Shown here one piece after another: positions 7,014 through 14,986 of a stretch of 25,668 bases of DNA (its first letter is position 1; each line of letters opens with the position of its first letter). The position numbers and the translations under genes are program-made. This stretch comes from a virus. The stretch spans positions 1-25,668 of the IMG/VR virus record IMGVR_UViG_3300013130_000041. One strand, written 5' to 3'. A model generated the notes under the pieces. That model did no database searches. It saw only the letters and a program-made list of their open reading frames with translations, and was not told the DNA's origin.

Positions 7014-7428
7014 CGGCTGCCCTGAACATGCCCCTCCCGACGATCCAAAAGGGACCGCCTATCTTGTCTACACCGGCGGGTCGCCACAGGCAATCTTCGT
7101 CATGGTAGGCCGGGCTCTCACTCAAGATGATCCAGCCATTGTGCGCAAATGGAGCCGACCAACCGTTGAAGAAGATGGTTCGATTGTCTACAAACAAGAA
7201 GAGTCGGAGCCATCTGAGATTGAAGGATACGAACGCGATCCCAGCAATCCCAGACGACTCCGACCCGTCTGGCCTCATTGTGTTTGGCGTGCTTTGCGCG
7301 TCTGGCGAACTGACTCCGGGGAAGCCCGAATCGTTGCCTGTTGTTTGACACCGGCTTCGGGACTCAAAGCCCATGAGGCGGTCAAACTTTCTCAATGCAA
7401 AGGCTGCCCGCACAAAATCACTAGATAG
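7003..7428 (+). CDS. Cys-rich phage protein, paralogue B
   Basis: A 141-residue protein starts at ATG 7003 behind a strong AGGAGAG site, overlapping the previous gene by 11 nt. It opens with C-x2-C (C3, C6). It then has DGSIVY (58-63), GYERDPSNPR (75-84) and C-x2-C-P (132-136), in the same order as the preceding protein, with extra cysteines at 93, 113 and 114. It is about 25 residues longer at the N-terminus than its neighbour. Its function is unknown; a metal-binding fold is inferred only from the Cys pairs. It is the last gene of the plus-strand operon, and its end overlaps the convergent SPFH gene by 8 nt. Confidence 0.7.
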   Translation: MPCDGCPEHAPPDDPKGTAYLVYTGGSPQAIFVMVGRALTQDDPAIVRKWSRPTVEEDGSIVYKQEESEPSEIEGYERDPSNPRRLRPVWPHCVWRALRVWRTDSGEARIVACCLTPASGLKAHEAVKLSQCKGCPHKITR

Positions 7429-8002
7429 TATTCTGTGCAATTGTAGACAATGCCCCGTGGCGTTGTCCGTTGCCATCCGTGACCAACTTGAAGACACGGC
7501 AATCCGAGAAGTCCGTCAACTTAGCACGGGCTACATAGACACCGAACTGTCGTAGTTCTTTTCGTATCGCATGTGTGAGCAAGTCATTCAACTTGTCAGC
7601 GGCAAGTGAATCGAGTAGTTCTTGATAGGTGTATTTTGCAATCACACTCACCATACCTGCCAGAGCAATATCATTGATTGTGGTATCCACATCCCAATTC
7701 GATTTGCCAATTGCCTGCACAACATCCCTGATGCGATAAACAACCACAGCCCCGACAATCACCTTTCGCTGATCCTTGGTCGGGAGCACCTGGGTTGGAA
7801 GATTAAGCGTCTGTCTCGCTGTGACGATCACTTCGATCTCAGTCACAAGAGGCCAATAAATATGAAGCCCCGGTTGCATGGGTTTGATAGTGTTGCCGTG
7901 CTTCCATTTCACACCCCCATGCGTAGCTCGCACAATCATAATGCGAGGAACAAACTTCAGGATAGCCTCAAAAATCTGACCTAACCAAGCAAAAGCGTCC
8001 AT
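7421..8002 (-). CDS. SPFH/band-7 (stomatin-prohibitin-like) domain protein
   Basis: A 193-residue protein starting at ATG 8002 behind GGAGGTGAGCT. The N-terminal 20-25 residues are hydrophobic or amphipathic (FAWLGQIFEAILKFVPRI) and could anchor it to the membrane. Then come the band-7 landmarks G-x-G-L-H-x-x-W-P (here PGLHIYWP), T-L-N-L-P-T-Q, D-x-x-x-V-x-V-x-x-V-V-x-Y-R-I, and the later helical segment with L-x-x-A-I-R-K-E-L-x-x-F-G-V. The C-terminal coiled coil of full-size SPFH proteins is missing, so this is essentially an isolated SPFH domain. In bacteria such proteins scaffold membrane microdomains and control FtsH (HflK/HflC). The role in the phage is unknown. It lies beyond a strong terminator, so it may have its own promoter or rely on readthrough. 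Confidence 0.8.
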   Translation of the reverse strand: MDAFAWLGQIFEAILKFVPRIMIVRATHGGVKWKHGNTIKPMQPGLHIYWPLVTEIEVIVTARQTLNLPTQVLPTKDQRKVIVGAVVVYRIRDVVQAIGKSNWDVDTTINDIALAGMVSVIAKYTYQELLDSLAADKLNDLLTHAIRKELRQFGVYVARAKLTDFSDCRVFKLVTDGNGQRHGALSTIAQNTI

Positions 8003-8023
8003 AGCTCACCTCCAACAGTAGAT

Positions 8024-8058
8024 AACAAACGCCCTGGGATTGCCCCAGGGCGTTTGTT
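8024..8058 (-). terminator. Rho-independent terminator after the tail module
   Basis: A perfect 15-bp stem (8024-8038 with 8044-8058) has a 5-nt loop. In the minus-strand RNA the loop is GCAAU and the stem end reads GUUUGUU followed by AUCU. It lies between the 54-residue gene and the SPFH gene. The stem is also T-rich on the plus-strand side, so it could act in both directions. Confidence 0.8.
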
Positions 8059-8109
8059 GTTGCGCTGACGCTACTTGGCTTTCCTCGGGCCATGATGCCG
8101 ACGAAGTCA

Positions 8110-8274
8110 CTACAGCGTCTTTGCCAAGTTGATCTGCCGCTGCGTCTGCAACGAAATCCCCTTGGGTGGGTTAGCAATGTATGCCGAAACCGACATACCA
8201 GCCCCCTTCGCCTTGCGCGTCAGAGCGCCTGGGTGCTTAATCACACCCGAAATCCACTTCTTTGCCGCTGCCAT
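8110..8274 (-). CDS. 54-residue basic phage protein, KHPGALT...LAKTL type
   Basis: A short gene starts at ATG 8274 behind a perfect AGGAGG 7 nt upstream. The product begins MAAAKKWISGVIKHPGALTR and ends QTQRQINLAKTL. Tiny basic proteins with W-I-x-x-x-I-K-x-P-G-A-L near the start and a C-terminal L-A-K-T-L recur in many tailed phages, near structural or lysis genes. Their exact role is not established to my knowledge; a virion-associated or DNA-contacting role is possible from the charge. It is the last gene before the terminator at 8024-8058, and its start lies 17 nt after the end of the tail hub gene. Confidence 0.8.
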   Translation of the reverse strand: MAAAKKWISGVIKHPGALTRKAKGAGMSVSAYIANPPKGISLQTQRQINLAKTL

Positions 8275-8291
8275 AGAGCGTCCTCCTATTG

Positions 8292-11285
8292 TTAGGTATC
8301 TTGTAGATATGCGGTCCCCGCTGCGTACACGCTATAATCCTCAGCGTACTTGAAGTCAAAGTTGGTCTCCTCTCCATCGCCACCAGTAATCCAAACATCC
8401 GCCTGGAGGCAGAGATACTCTGAATCACCAATTGCTAAAGCATCCCGCAAAGCGGCTCCATCCGAATGCTCATCACTTGCCACGTAGCAATCCTCACTTA
8501 GACACACCCATTGATCGGATGTCAGATAGATGAGTGTATCAAGCGGCGCTCCATTTGGCACACTATCACTCGCAATCAAAGCATCATCACGCATCATCAA
8601 TCGCAATTCATCACCAGTCCCAGAGCCAAATCCCTGAAAAAAACTACTAAGCAAAACAGACTCATCTGGGTCGTCTGAATCAACAATGAGTGTACGTCTG
8701 ATGTCAATAACAAGGCGAGAATTTAACGCCGGTGGATTTTCAGGGTAAGTGGGTTCAGCCATGAACACGCGCAGATTCAACCGAGGTCTTGGTCCTGATT
8801 GCACTTCTCCATAGTGGGCAGGATTGATGACGGATTGAGCCGAGAAACCAACATCCGTAGGCCGACTATCACCCCAATCACTATGCGGCCGAAAAACAAC
8901 ATTGTGACCACCTACAATCACATTATCATCGCCATCAGGATTGAAGTAGCCAATCGGTAAGACTCCGCCCGCACCCATTCCCACTCCATCCCCACCAGCA
9001 TCACCAGCAGCAATCTCATCCGGCGGCGGCCATGTTAATGAGATTGGAAGTCCAGCCGGCCAGAACCAGTTATACTTCGTCATCTGGCCGGCTTTAATCG
9101 GCACCAGACACTCAAAGTCAATCTGATTCGTGTCAGAATTGTAGCTAGCCTTCTCAACAAGTGCCTTAACTGAACCAGTCGCCACATAAGGATGACTGAA
9201 GTTCAGAGTCACACAGTCAAATGTCTCCAGATTCAACTTGTGAAGAAAGGTGCTAAACTTGATTCGCTTCCAGGTATTCGACTTCCGAATCAACCAGAAT
9301 GTCGCACACTTGTAAATGCTATCTGGTTGATTATAGATGTAGAAGTCCTTTTCTTCCTCCTGAATCCCATAGCGATTGACATTGTGACGCAGAATGATGT
9401 ATTTCTCACTCTTGTCCTTTTCACGATCCGTCTGACCTGGCGACCAACTCATGCGCCATTTAATCTTCATCTTCGTCACAATGTCTTCCGTCGTCGTCAA
9501 CTCCGTCGTGATTCCTTTCTCAGCGTCAATATCACTTTCCGTAATCGTAGCAACGGCCGTCGGTTCCTCGGGTAGATACTTGATGTAAAAGACCCCGTTG
9601 CTGATCCACAAGGCACACCGAGCTTGATATGCGATGTCCTGAAGTACCCCCACTGCATTCTTTCGTTCAAGAACCGGAAAGTTCGCCGGAAAAGGATTCA
9701 ACTTAGTGCGCACCGCCGTGAATGATGTCACATCATACGTCAAATCCGTATATGTATTGATAAGATAAATCAAGATGTCGATGATGTGCGGCCCAACAGA
9801 CGATTGGAAAGTTACATACAAGTCATCAGTGTAACCTTGATCCTTGTAAGAACTCAACGGTTTGTGGCACACAATCTGAACCACTTGAAGAGTGCCGTAC
9901 CAGACAGTCTGAACTGTATAGTAACTGGCCGGAACATCTACCAACCGTCGCTCCCCTGTGAATTGTTTGTAGGCTCGTACCGCAAGCACCGTTCCTGGAA
10001 CAATCGACACGAAGTAGGTGATCGGTTCATCACTATAGATGCGCACCGTCGCCCCTGGTTCGGCCCAGAATTGTTGTACAACTGGATCATCTGAAATACG
10101 AGAAGCACGACCTTGAGTTTGACATATCCATCCATTAAAATGACAAAGACAATCTCTAAAAAAATCATTGCCGCAATGACACGGTACATCATACCGATAA
10201 TCATACTCTTGACAACGCTCTCCATCTCCCCCTGAACACGTCTCATCCCGATCTTCCTTCTGTTTCTGGGCCTCCTCCAATCCCTCCGGCCATGATCGAC
10301 TCGTGATGTGAAAATTGGTGCCACTAAAGTAGCCAACAAAGAGAGCACCATTTATCTCAATCGTAAGAACTGTATTCTGCGGGAAGTCTTCCCCTCCAAG
10401 TACCTGGATTGGATTAGGGCCTAAACCATGAGCCGTAGCATCAGCGAGTTGTTTGCTGCGCTGCCAACTCGCACAAGCTGCTTGTTGCAGGGCACTAAAT
10501 ATAATTTCACCACGTTGATGCTCCAATCCATTGATCTGGTCAAGAATCTCACTCTGCTTACGGCTATCAAGATTCCAACAATATTTTGCACACCAAAGTG
10601 TGCTTATCTGAGCCAAAATCAACGCAAGCGACACAGCAACACTGGAATCGGCATTAGTTCCATTACTAAATAGTGGCATTGATGATTGAAGCATCCAACC
10701 CTCAATGACACCAACACCGCTAAGCGTGGTGCCCGTAACTGCCTCGTTAATCTGGAGTGCCGGACAATCCATGACTGTCCCAAAAATCAACGGCCAGGTC
10801 TTCCCAACCATGCCGGCCGGCAGCCAATCAAAATCACCCTCTTCCGGTGTGAAACCAACTTCCTTGTCTTCAAGTTGTGAGATGATCGTAAAAGAAACTG
10901 TCCGTTCGCGCTCATCCCAAGTAATTGGCGAACTCAACTTGCCAGCAAACAATAAGAATTTGTCATCCAGGTCCAAACCTTGAAACCACTGGTAGACTCG
11001 GGCCGTTCGTTTATGCACGTCGGCTCCATCCATAATGGTCTTGATGCTACCATCTGTGTCGTCCAACACAATCTCAAGAGACTGAGAAGTGTTATTCGAG
11101 GAGACACCGACAACATTATCCATGCCACCGACAGTCAGGATGCGACCTGAAATCTCTTCAACATCGCGGTCAGCATACCAACATGGTGTAGACCCTTCCC
11201 GCCAATCAACCTCCAAGAGGATGATAGGTTCATTCCCATGCGTCTGCGCCAATTTCGCCAAACCTTCAGGAGAAATGGTACGCAT
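8292..11285 (-). CDS. tail hub / tail tip protein
   Basis: A 997-residue protein at the end of the tail module, the usual place for the hub that closes the tail tube and carries the receptor-binding parts. The N-terminal third (SGRILTVGGMDNVVG, LEIVLDDTDGSI, VYQWFQGL, RTVSFTIIS) fits a beta-rich hub domain. A later block with ERKNAVGVLQDIAYQARCAL and ISNGVFYIKYLPE is typical of phage tail hub proteins of this class. Residues about 347-392 form an inserted Cys-rich segment with seven cysteines. The C-terminal 250 residues are beta-rich, with DALIASD, YVASDEHSDG and LAIGDSEYLCLQ repeats resembling a fibre stalk or surface domain. ATG 11285 follows GGGGAGGAACAGTA and overlaps the previous stop by 1 nt (TAATG). 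Confidence 0.7.
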   Translation of the reverse strand: MRTISPEGLAKLAQTHGNEPIILLEVDWREGSTPCWYADRDVEEISGRILTVGGMDNVVGVSSNNTSQSLEIVLDDTDGSIKTIMDGADVHKRTARVYQWFQGLDLDDKFLLFAGKLSSPITWDERERTVSFTIISQLEDKEVGFTPEEGDFDWLPAGMVGKTWPLIFGTVMDCPALQINEAVTGTTLSGVGVIEGWMLQSSMPLFSNGTNADSSVAVSLALILAQISTLWCAKYCWNLDSRKQSEILDQINGLEHQRGEIIFSALQQAACASWQRSKQLADATAHGLGPNPIQVLGGEDFPQNTVLTIEINGALFVGYFSGTNFHITSRSWPEGLEEAQKQKEDRDETCSGGDGERCQEYDYRYDVPCHCGNDFFRDCLCHFNGWICQTQGRASRISDDPVVQQFWAEPGATVRIYSDEPITYFVSIVPGTVLAVRAYKQFTGERRLVDVPASYYTVQTVWYGTLQVVQIVCHKPLSSYKDQGYTDDLYVTFQSSVGPHIIDILIYLINTYTDLTYDVTSFTAVRTKLNPFPANFPVLERKNAVGVLQDIAYQARCALWISNGVFYIKYLPEEPTAVATITESDIDAEKGITTELTTTEDIVTKMKIKWRMSWSPGQTDREKDKSEKYIILRHNVNRYGIQEEEKDFYIYNQPDSIYKCATFWLIRKSNTWKRIKFSTFLHKLNLETFDCVTLNFSHPYVATGSVKALVEKASYNSDTNQIDFECLVPIKAGQMTKYNWFWPAGLPISLTWPPPDEIAAGDAGGDGVGMGAGGVLPIGYFNPDGDDNVIVGGHNVVFRPHSDWGDSRPTDVGFSAQSVINPAHYGEVQSGPRPRLNLRVFMAEPTYPENPPALNSRLVIDIRRTLIVDSDDPDESVLLSSFFQGFGSGTGDELRLMMRDDALIASDSVPNGAPLDTLIYLTSDQWVCLSEDCYVASDEHSDGAALRDALAIGDSEYLCLQADVWITGGDGEETNFDFKYAEDYSVYAAGTAYLQDT

Positions 11286-11680
11286 TACTGTTCCTCCCCC
11301 TCAAACTCAATGTCGATAGTCTGAGTCTCTCCCTTGGGCATCGGACTAATAGCCGGGGCCGCTCGACTCGGCGTATCAAACTCAAATGGATTGCTCGTGA
11401 AGTAGCCAAGCCAGACACGGTTCCGATGGTCGGTAATCCGAATCTTCGAGGCAAAGTAGGACATGAAGAATGCCCGCACTTCAAGCGCCTTATTGCGAGA
11501 CAATCGAAATGACCAGAGCATCTTCCGCCGAACCCGTCGTTTCACGTAGGTGTAGCGCGTCCCATCCATCGCCAGTTTCCGCGAGACCGTATTCAGGTTT
11601 GTCTCCTGATCGGAAAACTGCGGATTTGGCATGACGGTCAACGTCTGCAATATCGGATACGGCGCTTCCATCCGAAACAT
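11285..11680 (-). CDS. distal-tail-like protein, stand-alone copy
   Basis: A 131-residue protein from ATG 11680 (AAGAGGTGTAGC upstream), 10 nt after the previous gene. The longer frame back to 11779 lies in the preceding gene. It contains VSRKLAMDGTRYTYVKRR, a central helix (KALEVRAFFMSYFASKI), then IRITDHRNRVWLGYFTSN and a C-terminal IDIEFEGEE. The same plan (VSRETRGGTLIVYADP, GLHTFMDAHLGMEIGMLDWE, RFWKGILM, VGFEFEGE) forms the C-terminus of the 724-residue protein just upstream, so the two share a domain. Its size, position between tape measure and hub, and beta-strand pattern fit a distal tail or tail-tip adaptor. Confidence 0.7.
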   Translation of the reverse strand: MFRMEAPYPILQTLTVMPNPQFSDQETNLNTVSRKLAMDGTRYTYVKRRVRRKMLWSFRLSRNKALEVRAFFMSYFASKIRITDHRNRVWLGYFTSNPFEFDTPSRAAPAISPMPKGETQTIDIEFEGEEQ

Positions 11681-11690
11681 GCTACACCTC

Positions 11691-13865
11691 TTATGGGTTG
11701 TAGGTCGCCATTTCGCCCTCAAACTCAAACCCGACTGAATACTTGCATCCAGGACCATCCTGAACAATCGGGTCATCAAGTTTCATCAAGATTCCTTTCC
11801 AGAATCGGTGTTCCCAATCCAGCATCCCAATCTCCATCCCAAGATGTGCGTCCATGAAGGTGTGAAGACCACTAGCTTCCGCCCACGTCAAACCTGAAAA
11901 GTTCAGTGCCAAAGTCTGCACCTTCGGCCACATGGGGTCAGCATACACAATCAAGGTGCCGCCCCGCGTCTCGCGGCTCACTCGATTCATTTGCAACCGA
12001 TCTCGGTTGCCAAGTTTCGGAGCACGCAGGATAAGTGTGTCAGTAAACGGTCCAACTGATGGATAAAGCAACTTGAACTCTGTGATCCCTGGAATCGGCC
12101 CTTCCAATTCACTGGGAGGTGGTTCAGGATTCGTGTCAGGTCCAGTCCCGACAAATGGGTGATAGACCCAGAGATAGTCTTCCAAGACATTGTACCACAG
12201 CACCGCCTCGCCCAGAGTCAGTGTATCACTGGCTCCCAAGCTATTCCGTATCACCGTGGTTTCAGCTTCCTCCGTAAAGTCCAATTCATCCGCAAACAAA
12301 CTGGACTTAATGACTGCGGCAGCATCCGTTGCCGACAGTACATCCACAGCGGCTCCTGTTGTGACCAGGTAGGCCGCATCCGACATCACCAACGTATCAT
12401 CCGCCGATTCTGGAATGGCGTTGTAGTTGATCTTGATGCAGGTAGCTTGCTCACCAAAGAAAATTGCATCAACGGCCGGTCGCGGTGTTGCCGGAATCAG
12501 GTAGTAAGTAGCACTATCCCGAAGACCCTCATACGTAATGATCTCTTCATACGTGATCGGATCATAGTCGATGTGGACCGTTTGTAACTGATCGGCAGCC
12601 GAAAGGCGTCGAAACCCTGGATATGCCTTTTCAGTCAAGTTGAGGGCGACATTATCTACCGCATCTCGATAGCGAATGAAACCCGACTCTGCCAACTCTG
12701 CCAAATCAATCAATTCATCATTCGCAAACTGGCGATTGCTTGTATATCCCGGAGTCTCCCATAAGGTCAAGGTATCAAAGGCACTTCGGACGTTGGCCGC
12801 ATCCACTACCTCAGACAACGACAAACTCTCCGTGGCACTTCCAACAACTTCCCGAATACCAGTGGCACTCTCGCCCAGCGAAAGCGACTCACTGGCCGAC
12901 TTGTCCTTTTGCTTGACACCTGTAGCACTATCCGATAATGCAAGAGTCTCAATCCTCTTGCGACCATACTCACTACCGGCTCGACCCGCATCCTCAATCA
13001 GACTAAGAATATCTGCGCCCCACTTGACAATAATGAAACCGGCTTCATCCGTCAAAGAGATGTCATCAATGCCAACCTTGCAGTAATGGGCAACATTGGC
13101 TTCCGTAACAACTAGAGTGTCGGCAGCATCCCGAAGTACCTCTTTGTTTACCCCCGCCTGTTCAGTAAGACTAAGTGACTCATCTGCCGGTCGCATCCAT
13201 ACCATTTCAACGGAAATCCCCTCCGTCAAACTCAATGTGTCGATGCAAACCAGAACACGATCCACAACGGCGTGTTCAGTCACCACCAGAATGTCCACTG
13301 CCGGCTTAATCAAGTCGAAGGTGGCTTCATCAGACAGTATGATTGTCTCGTTCTTCCTGCAAATCTTAACCAGTCCGAGATCAATCACCTCGCCCAGAAT
13401 AATGTCTTCGGCAACCGACCGCAAAAACTCCATTGCCTCGCGGGCTATATCCTCCGTCAAACTCAGGGTATCAACAGCGAAGTGGGGAACTTCAAGTGTG
13501 GCTTCTTCAGCCAGTATCAGAGTATCAATACAGGATTTAATAATGACTCGGATAGCCGAATCACTCAAATCCAAAGTATCCGAGACAACAAAAATGCGAT
13601 TTGCTGCCTCAGTCAGACTTAAAGTATCAGTTACTCCATAACCAAGAATAACCTCTCGATTTGCCTCTTCACTCAATGATAAAGTTGAAGTAGCCTCCAC
13701 CTCGATAGGAGGTGAAGCCACTGTAGACAAAACCTCCACAAATTGCCGCGTAACGCGCGCTTTACCGATTCCAGCGGCGAGAGCCTCCACAACCTGCCGC
13801 GTAACGCGCACCTCACCGATGCCGGAGGCAAGTGTTTCAACTTGTTGACGAGTGACGCAAAGCAT
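11691..13865 (-). CDS. multi-repeat tail protein (VTRQ and DTLSLTE repeats) with distal-tail-like C-terminus
   Basis: A 724-residue protein in three parts. Residues 4-50 hold three copies of a 17-residue unit, VTRQxVExLAxGIGxxR. Residues about 58-590 hold some 25 degenerate units of about 17-21 residues with the pattern (V/I/A)-D-T-L-S-L-T-E-x-A, for example DTLSLTEAA, DTLILAEEA, ESLSLGESA and DTLVMSDAA. Residues about 600-724 are a domain related to the following 131-residue protein. Regular hydrophobic and acidic alternation suggests stacked beta strands, as in a fibre or adhesin stalk fixed to the tail tip by its C-terminal domain. There is no signal peptide. ATG 13865 (AGAGGTGGGCTA upstream) overlaps the previous stop by 1 nt. 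Confidence 0.75.
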   Translation of the reverse strand: MLCVTRQQVETLASGIGEVRVTRQVVEALAAGIGKARVTRQFVEVLSTVASPPIEVEATSTLSLSEEANREVILGYGVTDTLSLTEAANRIFVVSDTLDLSDSAIRVIIKSCIDTLILAEEATLEVPHFAVDTLSLTEDIAREAMEFLRSVAEDIILGEVIDLGLVKICRKNETIILSDEATFDLIKPAVDILVVTEHAVVDRVLVCIDTLSLTEGISVEMVWMRPADESLSLTEQAGVNKEVLRDAADTLVVTEANVAHYCKVGIDDISLTDEAGFIIVKWGADILSLIEDAGRAGSEYGRKRIETLALSDSATGVKQKDKSASESLSLGESATGIREVVGSATESLSLSEVVDAANVRSAFDTLTLWETPGYTSNRQFANDELIDLAELAESGFIRYRDAVDNVALNLTEKAYPGFRRLSAADQLQTVHIDYDPITYEEIITYEGLRDSATYYLIPATPRPAVDAIFFGEQATCIKINYNAIPESADDTLVMSDAAYLVTTGAAVDVLSATDAAAVIKSSLFADELDFTEEAETTVIRNSLGASDTLTLGEAVLWYNVLEDYLWVYHPFVGTGPDTNPEPPPSELEGPIPGITEFKLLYPSVGPFTDTLILRAPKLGNRDRLQMNRVSRETRGGTLIVYADPMWPKVQTLALNFSGLTWAEASGLHTFMDAHLGMEIGMLDWEHRFWKGILMKLDDPIVQDGPGCKYSVGFEFEGEMATYNP

Positions 13866-14890
13866 TAGCCCACCTCTACACCAAACTGAGCAGCATTAAG
13901 CGTAGTTAATGTCCAAGCCGCACTAAGATGTGGGTCTTGCTCAACGATTCGGTGAAATGTCGTATAACTGATAGAAGACACTGATTGGCCTGCGTCTGTA
14001 TTCTCTGTAGTATCCGATTTAACAAGAGTCTTGAGCGTAAATGAATTAGCATCCGTGACTCGCGCTTCCGTGTTAATCTGAATACCTGCAATCGTCCCAA
14101 GATTACTAGCCGCCTCATAATCCCACAAGTCTTGATCTGTAATAGTCAATGACTCCACATAATCCGTATTATCATTAGTAGGATTTTCGTCTACTAAAGT
14201 GTAATGATCTGCCGCCGCACTCGGCGTCCAATCCGTATAACCACTCACATCTCCATTAGGAAAAACAGCAACAACTTTCATATTGCCAAGAAAATTGTTG
14301 TTCACCGCCCCGGACCCGTCCAAGATGTAGATGTCGTCATAGCGCACGCTGTTGAGGCTTAGGGACGGAACCGTCACGATGTTGTGGTAGGCATTTGATC
14401 CAGCTTTTGTATCTATCCCACTTGCGCTGAGCCTATTGACGCCGCCAACACGTACCTCGTAAGTCCCCGCCGTATCGTGGCAGTAAACCTTCATCTCGAT
14501 CCAATGCCACGTCGCATTCAGTAAACCAAGCCCCGCCGTCCGCGCCAAGAATGTTGTTCCCCGATAAATCGCAAGCTCGCCAGTGGTCTCCAGACGAAGA
14601 TTGATACCTTCAGTTGTCCCATCATACAGCGACATGATTCGACCATTAGCAATGGCTGTAAAATAATAACCGAAACCAACTACCAATGTCGCATTGGTAG
14701 TAAGCGCAGGCGTGGAGAATCCACCCCAGCCGCGCATCTCCAAGCAATGGCCGCCCGTGCGACCTGCCATAAGATATTGATAAGGCACCTGCAATACATT
14801 AACATACTTGCGTGCCACTACCCCAGACGGTGCGGGCGCAGCGTTATCCGTGACGCCCATCCCCTCGAAGCCTTCGATCCAGAGAAGCAT
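13865..14890 (-). CDS. LamG/concanavalin A-like tail-associated protein
   Basis: A 341-residue protein that looks like a lectin-type jelly roll: GFGYYFTA, ISLYDGT-like strand MSLYDGTTEG, LRLETTGELAIYRG, WHWIEMKVYCHDTAGTYEVRVGG and RYDDIYILDGSG occur in the order expected of LamG-type domains (about residues 65-200). The second half (VVAVFPNGDVSGYTDWTPS, then DNTDYVESL and a series of short strands) is the pattern commonly attached to this domain in phage minor structural proteins. It may bind surface carbohydrate or decorate the tail. ATG 14890 has GGGGTG upstream. A terminator separates it from the previous gene, so it may have its own promoter, though I see no convincing one. Confidence 0.7.
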   Translation of the reverse strand: MLLWIEGFEGMGVTDNAAPAPSGVVARKYVNVLQVPYQYLMAGRTGGHCLEMRGWGGFSTPALTTNATLVVGFGYYFTAIANGRIMSLYDGTTEGINLRLETTGELAIYRGTTFLARTAGLGLLNATWHWIEMKVYCHDTAGTYEVRVGGVNRLSASGIDTKAGSNAYHNIVTVPSLSLNSVRYDDIYILDGSGAVNNNFLGNMKVVAVFPNGDVSGYTDWTPSAAADHYTLVDENPTNDNTDYVESLTITDQDLWDYEAASNLGTIAGIQINTEARVTDANSFTLKTLVKSDTTENTDAGQSVSSISYTTFHRIVEQDPHLSAAWTLTTLNAAQFGVEVG

Positions 14891-14915
14891 GTTTACACCC
14901 CGTAAAATGAGAAAG

Positions 14916-14953
14916 AGGCCGAGCCAGAGCCGGTAAAGGCTCCGGCCCGGCCT
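14916..14953 (-). terminator. Rho-independent terminator, minus strand
   Basis: A 16-bp stem (14916-14931 with 14938-14953) has a 6-nt loop. On the plus strand two positions are A-C mismatches; in minus-strand RNA they become U-G wobble pairs, so the stem is complete only in that transcript. It is followed by CUCUUUCUCAUUUUA. It lies 34 nt after the stop of the gene at 14987-15568. Confidence 0.85.
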
Positions 14954-14986
14954 TGGCGAGGGAGAGTACGCTTACTACGTAGTCAC

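Noticed and set aside
7968-8177. 69-codon frame across the terminator at 8024-8058
   Set aside because: It reads through a perfect terminator hairpin, overlaps the SPFH start and the better-supported 54-residue gene, and shows no conserved sequence.
12100-13865. Possible CRISPR-like or DNA-level repeat array
   Set aside because: The repeats are protein-level, degenerate and in frame within one gene; there are no identical DNA repeats with unique spacers.
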